Assembly (NCBI RefSeq): GCF_022828475.1
Contig: NZ_CP059557.1
Location: 3,395,470-3,459,469, forward strand
DNA from: Saccharopolyspora gloriosae
GTDB taxonomy: Bacteria; Actinomycetota; Actinomycetes; Mycobacteriales; Pseudonocardiaceae
Direction: 5' to 3'
DNA: 64,000 bases
The notes under the pieces are model-generated. The model was not told the origin of the DNA and did no database searches. It saw only the letters and a program-made list of their open reading frames with translations. A program made the translations under genes and the position numbers. Within the stretch, counting starts at the first letter, position 1. Every line of letters begins with the position of its first letter. Shown in pieces: positions 45,707 through 53,273 of the stretch.

Positions 45707-47135
45707 GGTGGTCGCAACGCCTGATGGTTTATGTGGTGGTGAGTAGATCACGGAGGCGTTGGGCTGGGGTGTGCCAGCCGAGTGTTTTGCGTGGTCGGTT
45801 GTTGAGTTGTTGGGCGACGTGTTCGAGGTCTTCGGGGCTGTGGATGCGGAGGTCGGTGCCTTTGGGGAAGTATTGGCGCAGGAGTCCGTTGGTGTTCTCG
45901 TTCGTTCCGCGTTGCCAGGGTGAGTGGGGGTCGCAGAAGTAGACCGGGACTCCGGTGGTGATGGTGAACTGTTTGTGTGCGGCCATTTCGCAGCCTTGGT
46001 CCCAGGTCAGGGAGCCGCGGAGGTGTTCGGGCAGGGTTTTGATCAGGGGGATCAGGACGTCGCGGACGGCTTCGGCGGTGTGTCTGCCGGGCAGGTGTCC
46101 GAGCAGGACGTAGCGGGTGGAGCGTTCGACCAGGGTCACGATCGCGCTTTCGCTGCGGGTGCCGACGATCAGGTCGCCTTCCCAGTGGCCGGGCACGGCC
46201 CGGTCTTCGATCTGTGGTGGGCGTTCGGAGATCATCACCATGTCGTCGAATCGGGGCGTGCGCTGTTCGGGGCTGCGGTGTAGTGCGCGGCGGGTGCGTC
46301 CGGTGCGCAGCGCGTCGGCGAGTTCGCGCCGTAACCCGCCTCGTGCCTGGATGTAGATGGCTTGGTAGATCGTTTCGGGACTCACCCGCATGCCTTCGTC
46401 GTCGGGGAACTCGGTGACCAGAGCGTGACAGATTTGCTCTGGTGACCATCGTTGCTGCAGGCCGGCGGTGACGTAGTCGCGTAACGGGCCGTGTTGGGCG
46501 AGTTTGGAGGCCTTCGGGCGTGCGCGGCTGGCGGCCCATGCCCGCTGCGCCCGGTGCGGCTGATATTCGCCGGCGACGCTGCGGTTGTCGATCTCGCGTT
46601 TGACCGTGGAGGGCGACCGGCCCAAAACACGCCCGATCACCCGCAACGACTCGCCCTGCCGCCACAAGTCAGCGATCGTTTCCCGTTCCGTCACCGTCAA
46701 AAACCGGGGGTGCAGCTCAGCTTCGACCACCGCCAACGACAACACTGATCCACTAGTCACAGCGGTGTTGTAGTCGATCCTGTGCCCGTCCGGGTGCACC
46801 CGGGCATCACCGATCTTGCGGATCCCCCGATCCCAATCAGCGGCAGTGCGCACATGCACCCCGACCCGTGCCGCAGCATCCCGCCTCGACACCCCGGACC
46901 CACGCAACTCGTCGTAGACCGCCCGGCCGGGATGCCCACGCCTGCCCGGTTTCCCACGACCACGAACACCCGCCCTCTTCGCCCACCCGAACGCCGTCGC
47001 AGGAGCCACCCCGGCCACCCGAGCAGCACCCGCAATACAGCCCCCTTCACCCTCCAACACCTCGAAAAACCACGCCTTCAACCCCGCAACAACCACGACC
47101 CCACAACCCCTCAAATCCAAGGCGTTGCAAGGACC
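45707..47135. mobile_element. IS30-family insertion sequence
   Basis: A 1.43-kb element with one transposase gene. The imperfect terminal inverted repeats are GGTGGTCGCAACGCCTGATG at 45707 and GGTCCTTGCAACGCCTTGGA read inwards from 47135, sharing the GCAACGCCT core. No target duplication could be fixed with confidence. The right end lies one base before the selB stop codon; the left end lies about 200 bp upstream of ku. Ends could shift by a few bases. Confidence 0.8.
45729..47096 (-). CDS. IS30-family transposase
   Basis: A 455-residue DDE transposase. Two N-terminal helix-turn-helix regions are present (IAGAARVAGVAPATAFGWAK; TVTERETIADLWRQGESLRV with RVLGRSPSTVKREI). The catalytic residues lie in VPGHWEGDLIVG (Asp), LTWDQGCEMAAH (Asp) and RGTNENTNGLLRQYFPKG (Glu), the IS30 pattern. 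It appears full length and intact, so the element may be mobile. GTG 47096 lies inside the terminal repeats; the open frame continues upstream past the IS end and was not used. The gene stops 22 bp inside the left end. Confidence 0.9.
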   Translation of the reverse strand: MVVAGLKAWFFEVLEGEGGCIAGAARVAGVAPATAFGWAKRAGVRGRGKPGRRGHPGRAVYDELRGSGVSRRDAAARVGVHVRTAADWDRGIRKIGDARVHPDGHRIDYNTAVTSGSVLSLAVVEAELHPRFLTVTERETIADLWRQGESLRVIGRVLGRSPSTVKREIDNRSVAGEYQPHRAQRAWAASRARPKASKLAQHGPLRDYVTAGLQQRWSPEQICHALVTEFPDDEGMRVSPETIYQAIYIQARGGLRRELADALRTGRTRRALHRSPEQRTPRFDDMVMISERPPQIEDRAVPGHWEGDLIVGTRSESAIVTLVERSTRYVLLGHLPGRHTAEAVRDVLIPLIKTLPEHLRGSLTWDQGCEMAAHKQFTITTGVPVYFCDPHSPWQRGTNENTNGLLRQYFPKGTDLRIHSPEDLEHVAQQLNNRPRKTLGWHTPAQRLRDLLTTT

Positions 47136-47136
47136 G

Positions 47137-48945
47137 CTAGAACCCGCAAGGTGGGGCCGGGTGAAGGAGGCATTCACCCGAGGTGGGGGAGGGACGGAGG
47201 CGGTGGGTGCCGTCGGGCAGGTGTTCGGTGTGACCGGTGCGGGCGAGCAGTTCCAGCAGGGGCACGGCTACTCGGCGGGAGGTGCCGAGGGCCTGGCGGG
47301 CCTGGGAGAGGGTGAAGGGTTCCGGCAGCTCCCGCAGCACCTGCAGCGCACGCCGGTCGGCTCCCGGCAGCAGGAGCACCCCCGGTGCGAGCTGGAGCAG
47401 TTCGCCGGTGCGGACCGCGGCCGCCAGCGGCTCCGCGCCCAAGCCCAGTTCCGCGAGTTCGGCGGCGGTGGGGGCCGCGAACGGAGCCTCGGTGAGCGTG
47501 CGGCGCAGCCGTCGCAATGCCGCGGCGATCTCCGGCGGCCAAGGCGAGGTCCCCAGGCGCAACCGTCCGCCGCCGGTGCGGATCTCACGGGCCGTTCCGG
47601 TGCGCAGCAACGGCTCCAGCAGCGCCGGATCCGGTAGCGCGAGGTCACGCCGGGCCGCCTCGGTGGGCACACCGTCGGCGAGCGGATGCCGCGCGCGATG
47701 CTCGTCGAGCAGCCGCACCAGCCGCTCGGCGAGCTCGTCACGATGTGCCGGGTCGAGCACCCACCCGGCCGCTTCCGCGGCCGCCGCGGGGACTTCCGCG
47801 CCCATCGCGGTCAGTTCGTCGCGCCGGACGAGCCGTCGGCGCCGCAGTTCCGCGGCTCCGTCGGGGACGCCGTCCATGCCCGCCAGCTCACGCGCCCGTT
47901 CTCGCGCCGCTCCGCGGCGCCCCAGCGCCCGCGGGCGCACGTCCAGCAGCACCGCGCCACCGGCGATGTCGTGGGCGCCCGGATCCCGCAGCAGCGCCCG
48001 GTCGCCGATGCGCACCGGCAACGGCTCCCGCAACGACAGCCGCGCGGTGTCCTCGCCCAGCGGCCGGATCCGCGCCGCGACGGCGGCCGAGCCGAGGTGC
48101 AGCATCAGCTGCCGGGGAAGTTCGGCCGCGTCCCGCACCCGCACGTCGAGCAGGTCGCTGCTCAACCACCGGCGCGGGGTGAGCAGCGCGTGTCCGCGCC
48201 CCACCTGCTCCAGCGGTACGCCGCGCAGGTTCACCGCCACTCTCGCCACGGCCGCCACCTCGGCGAGCGGCTCGCCCAACGACTGCAGCGCCCGCACGGT
48301 CACGTCCCGGCCACCGGGCTCCAGCCGCAGCCGATCCCCGGTGCGCAGCGTTCCCGCGGCGAGCGTGCCGGTGACGACGGTGCCAGCGCCGCGGATCGTG
48401 AACGCCCGATCCACCCACAGCCGCACCGCCGCCGCGGCGTCCGGGGCGGGCAGCCGGTCCCCGAGGTCCGCCAGCGCCGCGTGCAACTGCGGCAGGCCCG
48501 CGCCGGTGCGCCCGCTCACGTGCACCACGGGCAGCTCGCCCAGTGCCGAATGTTGCAGCCGCCGCTGCGCCTGCTCGGTCGCGGCGGCGGGATCGGCCAG
48601 GTCGCAACGGGTCACCGCCAGCAGCCCGTGCCGCACCCCCAACGCGTGCAGCGCGTCGAGATGCTCGGTCGACTGGCGCTGCCAGCCCTCGTCGGCGGCC
48701 ACCACGAACAACACCGCCGGTACCGGACCGATCCCCGCGAGCATGTTCGGCACGAACCGCTCGTGGCCGGGCACGTCGACGAACGCCAGCACCTGCTCGC
48801 CGATAGTCGTCCAGGCGAAACCGAGGTCGATCGTCATGCCCCGCTCGCGTTCCTGCGACCAGCGGTCCGGTTCCATGCCGGTGAGCAGCCGCAGCAGCGT
48901 CGATTTGCCGTGATCGACGTGCCCGGCGGTGGCGACGACGTGCAT
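47137..48945 (-). CDS. selB: Selenocysteine-specific elongation factor SelB
   Basis: A 602-residue GTPase. G1 is GHVDHGKSTLLRLLTGMEPD, the switch region ERERGMTIDLGFAW, G3 VDVPGHERFVPNML and G4-like VTRCDLAD. EF-Tu-like barrels follow, then C-terminal winged helices (about 400-590) that bind the SECIS RNA. SelB delivers Sec-tRNA to an in-frame UGA. ATG 48945 shares one base with the selA stop, so the two are coupled. The last 14 residues are not family-like, and the stop codon abuts an IS30-family element, so the original C-terminus may have been slightly altered by the insertion. Confidence 0.93.
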   Translation of the reverse strand: MHVVATAGHVDHGKSTLLRLLTGMEPDRWSQERERGMTIDLGFAWTTIGEQVLAFVDVPGHERFVPNMLAGIGPVPAVLFVVAADEGWQRQSTEHLDALHALGVRHGLLAVTRCDLADPAAATEQAQRRLQHSALGELPVVHVSGRTGAGLPQLHAALADLGDRLPAPDAAAAVRLWVDRAFTIRGAGTVVTGTLAAGTLRTGDRLRLEPGGRDVTVRALQSLGEPLAEVAAVARVAVNLRGVPLEQVGRGHALLTPRRWLSSDLLDVRVRDAAELPRQLMLHLGSAAVAARIRPLGEDTARLSLREPLPVRIGDRALLRDPGAHDIAGGAVLLDVRPRALGRRGAARERARELAGMDGVPDGAAELRRRRLVRRDELTAMGAEVPAAAAEAAGWVLDPAHRDELAERLVRLLDEHRARHPLADGVPTEAARRDLALPDPALLEPLLRTGTAREIRTGGGRLRLGTSPWPPEIAAALRRLRRTLTEAPFAAPTAAELAELGLGAEPLAAAVRTGELLQLAPGVLLLPGADRRALQVLRELPEPFTLSQARQALGTSRRVAVPLLELLARTGHTEHLPDGTHRLRPSPTSGECLLHPAPPCGF

Positions 48946-50231
48946 CAGTCCACCGCCGTGACGGCCGCGAGCAGCACGTCGTCGTCGGCGGGCGCGACCG
49001 CGTACAGGTCCAGCAGGCACTGCCCGCGCTCCACCCTGGCCAGTACCGGAGCGCTCCCGGTGCGCAGTGCCGCCGCGAACCGGGACGGCAGCGTCACCGC
49101 CGCGCTCGGCAACTCGACGCCGGGGGCACCACCGCCGCCGACCGTGGCCGTGCTCGGCTGCGCACCGGCGTCGATGCCGCGTTCCCGCAGCGTGGCGGCG
49201 AGCAGCCGGGCGCGGTCGAGCAGTTCGGCTTCGGACCGTGCCAGCGCCCGCGCGGTAGGTGTCGCGGGGCCGCGCACGCTCGCCTCCAATGCGGCGAGGG
49301 TGAGCTTGTCCACCCGCACCGCGCGCGCCAGCGGATGCCGCTTGAGCAGCCGCACCAGCTCCGCCGAACCGAGCAGCAGCCCGGCCTGCGGGCCGCCGAG
49401 CAGCTTGTCCCCGCTGGCCGTCACCAGGTCGGCCCCGGCGGCGAGGGTGCCGTGCGCGTCGGGTTCGTCCGGCAGGACGGGATGCGCCCGCAGCAACCCG
49501 GACCCGATGTCGACGACCACCGGGACCGGCAGGTCCCGCAGCGCGGCGACCGGAACCTGCGAGGTGAACCCGGTGATGCGGAAGTTCGACGGGTGGACCT
49601 TGAGCACGAACCCGGTCTCCGGTCCGATCGCGTCCCGGTAGTCGTCGAACCGGACCCGGTTGGTGGTGCCCACTTCCCGCAGCCGCGCGCCGGTGGAGGT
49701 GAGCAGGTCGGGGAGGCGGAAACCGTCGCCGATCTCCACGAGTTCGCCGCGGGCCAGCACGATCTCGCGGCCCGCGGCGAGCGCGGTGGCCGCCAGCGCG
49801 AGCGCCGCGGCACCGTTGTTCACCACGTGCGCGTCCTCGGCGGCAGGCACCGACTCGGTCAGAGCGGCGCATGCTGCGCGCCCGCGCGGTCCGCGCCGGC
49901 CGGTCTTGAGGTCGAGTTCCACGTCGGTGGTCCCGGCCGCCGCGCACACCGCTTCCACCGCGGCGTCGGAGAGGGGAGCGCGGCCGAGGTTGGTGTGCAA
50001 CAGGACCCCGCAGGCGTTGACGACTCGCCGCAACCCGCAGGCGGAATCGGGCAGCGCGTCCCGCGCGGCGGCGATCACCTGCTCCGGCGCGAGTTCTCCC
50101 ATCCTGGCGCGACGCTGTGCGTCGTGGACCACGGTGCGGACCACGTCCCGCCCGAGCCGTTCGGCGGCGGTCACCAGCACGGGATCGTCGAGCATCCGGT
50201 CAGTGGCGGGAATCCGGCGCCGCGCGTCCAT
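48945..50231 (-). CDS. selA: L-seryl-tRNA(Sec) selenium transferase SelA
   Basis: A 428-residue PLP enzyme of the SelA family. The N-terminal tRNA-binding region has RRVVNACGVLLHTNLGRAPL, the middle part VNNGAAALALAATALAAGRE, and the PLP lysine lies in VTASGDKLLGGPQAGLLLGS. The C-terminus carries LLDLYAVAPADDDVLLAAV. SelA converts seryl-tRNA(Sec) to selenocysteyl-tRNA using selenophosphate from SelD. It precedes selB with a one-base overlap. The DUF5313 gene lies 54 bp upstream and tRNA-Sec about 540 bp upstream, on the same strand. Confidence 0.95.
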   Translation of the reverse strand: MDARRRIPATDRMLDDPVLVTAAERLGRDVVRTVVHDAQRRARMGELAPEQVIAAARDALPDSACGLRRVVNACGVLLHTNLGRAPLSDAAVEAVCAAAGTTDVELDLKTGRRGPRGRAACAALTESVPAAEDAHVVNNGAAALALAATALAAGREIVLARGELVEIGDGFRLPDLLTSTGARLREVGTTNRVRFDDYRDAIGPETGFVLKVHPSNFRITGFTSQVPVAALRDLPVPVVVDIGSGLLRAHPVLPDEPDAHGTLAAGADLVTASGDKLLGGPQAGLLLGSAELVRLLKRHPLARAVRVDKLTLAALEASVRGPATPTARALARSEAELLDRARLLAATLRERGIDAGAQPSTATVGGGGAPGVELPSAAVTLPSRFAAALRTGSAPVLARVERGQCLLDLYAVAPADDDVLLAAVTAVD

Positions 50232-50285
50232 GCGGCGCAGCCTAGGAGCAGTATCGAAGATCCGCTGGCGTGGTGCGCCGCTCGG

Positions 50286-50687
50286 TCACTGCTCGCCGCG
50301 CCACACGGCCCGGTAGCGAGCGGCGGCGTCGGCGTCCATCTGGTTGCGCACCGCCGAGGCGTGACCGGGCGGGAACCCGTGCCTGCTCAGCCGCGCGTCG
50401 ACGCTCTCGACGGAACTGGTCAGCACGATCCGCAGCACCACGAGCACGCCGAGCAGCACCGCGCCGAGCGCGATCGGCCACGAGCCACCGGCCCAGTACA
50501 GGATCGCGAACATGACGGCGATCAGCGGCAGGATGTGCAGCATTCCGCGCACGCACACCCGCAGCACCCACGTCGAGCACGTCGCGTCCCGCAGCACCCA
50601 CTCGCGGTAGTCGGCGGGCAACGTGCCGCCGAACTGGTAGTACAGCCACCGCGCCGGATTGGGCCGCTTGATCCCCACGCCCAGCAT
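50286..50687 (-). CDS. DUF5313-type small membrane protein
   Basis: A 134-residue protein with KRPNPARWLYYQFGGTLPAD, then REWVLRDATCSTWVLRVCVR, as in the actinobacterial DUF5313 family. Two central membrane segments follow (MLHILPLIAVMFAILYWAGG; IALGAVLLGVLVVLRIVL) and a charged tail (AVRNQMDADAAARYRAVWRG). The function is unknown. ATG 50687 begins the homology; the frame is open to 50735. It sits between tRNA-Sec and selA on the same strand, but the family is also found away from sel genes, so no link to selenium is claimed. Confidence 0.75.
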   Translation of the reverse strand: MLGVGIKRPNPARWLYYQFGGTLPADYREWVLRDATCSTWVLRVCVRGMLHILPLIAVMFAILYWAGGSWPIALGAVLLGVLVVLRIVLTSSVESVDARLSRHGFPPGHASAVRNQMDADAAARYRAVWRGEQ

Positions 50688-50767
50688 GGTAGGCCCTGCC
50701 GCCGAGACCTTCCGCCGGCCCGTCGGCGCAACCACGGACGGCGGCCGGGGCGTCGAGGAGCGCGGAG

Positions 50768-50863
50768 TGGCGGAGGCGGACGGGAATCGAACCCGCCTGA
50801 CCGAGGTGCTCGGCCACGTCGGTTTTGAAGACCGCGGGGGCCACCAGGCGCCCTGACGCCTCC
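50768..50863 (-). tRNA. selC: tRNA-Sec (anticodon UCA), CCA encoded
   Basis: Read on the minus strand, the gene begins GGAGGCG and ends CGCCTCCG-CCA. The anticodon loop is CTTCAAA (UCA, which reads UGA) within GCGGT...ACCGA. A long variable arm (GCCGAG/CTCGGT) and an extended D stem (GGGC/GCCC) are typical of selenocysteine tRNA, and the T arm reads CGGGTTCGATTCCCG. At 96 bases including CCA it has the expected length. It lies between selD and selA. Confidence 0.95.
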
Positions 50864-51026
50864 TTCACCCGCTCCGGGCGGTGCCCAAGGTACGTCGGGA
50901 AACAAACGTGCGCCCGCAGTCTTGCAGGGGGCACCGACCTGAACGACCCCCCTCGTCCTGCCGCGGAGCCCGCGGCGGCGGACTCGCCGGGGGCCGCCCA
51001 CGGCTCGGAATCGTATCCCGGCCCGG

Positions 51027-51140
51027 CGTTCGTTCGTCGTCGGTTCCGGCGCGGAGACGCCGATGGCCGCCTACCCGAAAGTGCGCCTGCACGCCGAGGT
51101 CGAAGGCTCTGACGACATGGATCTGTTCGCCGTACCGGCG
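51027..51140 (+). pseudogene. Possible remnant of a CocE/NonD-type hydrolase
   Basis: The frame reads ETPMAAYPKVRLHAEVEGSD, then DMDLFAVP, before losing coding character. This resembles the start of the C-terminal beta domain of CocE/NonD (X-Pro dipeptidyl-peptidase-like) hydrolases, where a YPKxRL..E..G.DDMDLF pattern is common. Nothing of the catalytic domain is present. The rest of 50864-51256 holds no recognisable gene and must include the selD promoter. Confidence 0.3.
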
Positions 51141-51256
51141 GGCGGTTCCCCTCGTACCTGCAACTTCCGCTCAAAACCGCCTGAAATCCGCGTTCGCCTC
51201 CCACACGGGGGCGGCCGTGGATGCCGGGCGCGACTGGCGGGGCTACGGTCGGTGAG

Positions 51257-52312
51257 GTGACGGAACTCGACGCACCCGCCCGGTATCGGCTCACGCAGTA
51301 CGCGCACGGTGGGGGCTGCGCGTGCAAGATCCCGCCGGGTGAGCTGGAAACCATGGTCGCCGACCTGCGCGGTGTGCCGGACCCGACGCTGCTGGTCGGA
51401 CTGGAGCACGGCGATGACGCCGCAGCGGTCCGCGTCGGTCCGCCGTCGCACGGCACCGTCCCGAGCCCGACCGCACCCGACTCGCCCGCCGCTGGAGGGC
51501 AGGCGGTGGTGAGCACCGCCGACTTCTTCACCCCGGTCGTCGACGACCCCTACGACTGGGGCCGGATCGCCGCGGCGAACGCGCTGTCCGACGTCTACGC
51601 GATGGGCGCGCGGCCGATCCTCGCGGTGAATCTGCTGTGCTGGCCACGCGATCTGCTCCCGCTGGAGCTCGCGCGCGAAGTGCTGCGCGGCGGCCTCGAC
51701 GTCGGCCGTACCGCCGGCTGTCCCGTCGCGGGCGGCCACAGCGTCGACGACCTGGAACCGAAGTACGGCATGGCCGTCACCGGCATCGGCGACCCGGATG
51801 CGTTGCTGCGCAACGACTCCGGGCGTCCCGGCACGCCACTGTCACTGACCAAACCCCTGGGGATCGGGGTGCTCAACACGCGGCACAAGGCGACGGGGGA
51901 GGTGTTCCCGCATGCGGTGTCGGCGATGACCGAGCTCAACGCCACGGCCTCGGTGGCGGCGCGCGAGGCGGGGGCGCGGTGCGCCACCGACGTGACCGGA
52001 TTCGGGTTGCTCGGGCACTTGATGAAACTGGCCAGGGCCAGCGGAGTGTCCGCGGTCGTTGACTCGGCGGCGGTGCCTTACCTGGACGGGGCGCGGGAGG
52101 CGTTGCGTGACGGCCACGTCAGCGGCGGCACCCGGCGCAACCTGGACTGGGTGCGCCCGCACTGCGACCTCACCGCGATCGGCGAGGACACGGCGTTGCT
52201 GCTGGCCGACGCGCAGACCTCCGGCGGATTGCTGGTGGCGGGGGAGATCCCCGGCGCACCCGTCATCGGAGAATTGGTGCCGCGCGCGGAGCAGTGGATC
52301 ACGGTGCGCTGA
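51257..52312 (+). CDS. selD: Selenide, water dikinase SelD
   Basis: A 351-residue selenophosphate synthetase. The active-site segment is YAHGGGCACKIPPGEL; C21 and K24 correspond to E. coli Cys17 and Lys20, so this is the cysteine form, not a selenoprotein. ATP-binding parts include LEHGDDAAAV, STADFFTPVVDDPYDWGRIA and DVTGFGLLGHLMKLARASG. It makes selenophosphate for SelA. GTG 51257 begins the homology with a weak GGTGAG site. It is divergent from the tRNA-Sec/selA/selB unit, so the sel genes form two facing transcription units. Confidence 0.95.
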   Translation: MTELDAPARYRLTQYAHGGGCACKIPPGELETMVADLRGVPDPTLLVGLEHGDDAAAVRVGPPSHGTVPSPTAPDSPAAGGQAVVSTADFFTPVVDDPYDWGRIAAANALSDVYAMGARPILAVNLLCWPRDLLPLELAREVLRGGLDVGRTAGCPVAGGHSVDDLEPKYGMAVTGIGDPDALLRNDSGRPGTPLSLTKPLGIGVLNTRHKATGEVFPHAVSAMTELNATASVAAREAGARCATDVTGFGLLGHLMKLARASGVSAVVDSAAVPYLDGAREALRDGHVSGGTRRNLDWVRPHCDLTAIGEDTALLLADAQTSGGLLVAGEIPGAPVIGELVPRAEQWITVR

Positions 52313-52491
52313 CCCCGGCGATCGTGTGCGTCTCGGCGGATGAATCGCACGTCGGGAGCGCGGACCGCCGCGTCTCACCGCTGCGCGCTGCTGAGCCGGC
52401 CCGGCCCGCGCAGTGCCCACCGCGGATCTGGACCTGGTGGGTGTCGCGCTGCACGAGGGGCGCAACGCGGTCGACAAGGTGTGCAAGGGAC
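52313..52491. other. Gap between convergent selD and TetR genes
   Basis: A coding-like + strand segment from about 52413 reads ADLDLVGVALHEGRNAVDKV and then CKGLSLHP, ending at 52508 inside the 3' end of the TetR gene. It has no start and no recognised family, so it may be a gene fragment. No terminator hairpin was identified. Confidence 0.3.
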
Positions 52492-53154
52492 TCAGCTTGC
52501 ACCCGTGAACGCGGCGCCGGTCTCTTCGGTGGCAGTCCGCAGGCCCGCGGCCGTCTCGTCGAGGAGACCGGCGAGGATGTCCGGCAGCGAGGTGCCGTCG
52601 GTGCGCACCAGCCATTCCCGCATCGCCGAGCCGAAGCACGTCATCATCAGCATCGCCCACGTGTACAGCCGCGGCTCGGGGCAGGACCCGTCGCCGCAGT
52701 GCTCGGCGAGGGCCGCCGCCACGTCGTGCACCCAGCGCCGGTGCATCAAGTGGGACTCGTATTCCCCGGTGGCCTCCAGCGAGTCCAGCAGCTGCGCGCG
52801 CATCAGGTGCTGCCGGCGGTCGGCCTGGATCCGTTCGGCCGTGTCGAACATGGCCGCGGCGAGCTTGCGCATCGGATGCTCCCCGGCGGGCCTGGACAGC
52901 AGCACTTCGCGGAGCCGCTCTTGCTCGCGCAGGTGGTCGCCGAACAGGACGGCGTCCTTGCTGGGGAAGTGGCGGAAGAAGGTGCGCGGCGCGATGTCGG
53001 CGGCCTCGGCGATCTGTTCCACGGTGGTGGCGTCGAAGCCCTGCTCGGTGAACAGCCGCAGCGCCGCCTCCTCGATGCCCGCGCGGGTGCGCGCGGTCCG
53101 GCGCCGACGGCGGTCGGCGGGCTCGGCGGGGGAGTGGACGGGTGCGGCGGTCAT
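52492..53154 (-). CDS. TetR-family regulator
   Basis: A 220-residue repressor. The N-terminal helix-turn-helix region is TRAGIEEAALRLFTEQGFDA followed by TTVEQIAEAADIAPRTFFRH and FPSKDAVL. The C-terminal ligand domain is helical and specific to this protein. It is divergent from the DHA2 exporter at 53274, the classical arrangement in which the exporter's substrate relieves repression. ATG 53154 is chosen; the open frame reaches a TTG at 53190. A TGTCA-N4-TGACA dyad sits in the shared promoter region. Confidence 0.88.
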   Translation of the reverse strand: MTAAPVHSPAEPADRRRRRTARTRAGIEEAALRLFTEQGFDATTVEQIAEAADIAPRTFFRHFPSKDAVLFGDHLREQERLREVLLSRPAGEHPMRKLAAAMFDTAERIQADRRQHLMRAQLLDSLEATGEYESHLMHRRWVHDVAAALAEHCGDGSCPEPRLYTWAMLMMTCFGSAMREWLVRTDGTSLPDILAGLLDETAAGLRTATEETGAAFTGAS

Positions 53155-53199
53155 GCGACCCAGGTTCACCTGGAGTTCGGGGAACGTCAACGGTGACTG

Positions 53200-53232
53200 A
53201 TGTCATGAGTGACAAATGGCAGTACTGACATA
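53200..53232. promoter_or_regulatory. Candidate TetR operator/promoter
   Basis: The dyad TGTCATGAGTGACA (53201-53214) is followed by AGTACTGACAT, giving repeated TGACA/TGTCA half-sites. It lies between the TetR gene and the exporter gene, where both promoters must be. Confidence 0.45.
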
Positions 53233-53273
53233 ACGTGGGCGGGTAAGTCGTACGCGCCAACTGAGGAGATCTC

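Noticed and set aside
45660-45730. Left flank of the IS as the other half of a split repeat copy
   Set aside because: Only the right flank resembles repeat copy C; the left flank shows no arm sequence, so a clean insertion into a repeat is not supported.
51257-52312. SelD as a second selenoprotein
   Set aside because: The active-site codon is Cys (GGGCACK), and no in-frame TGA occurs in the gene.
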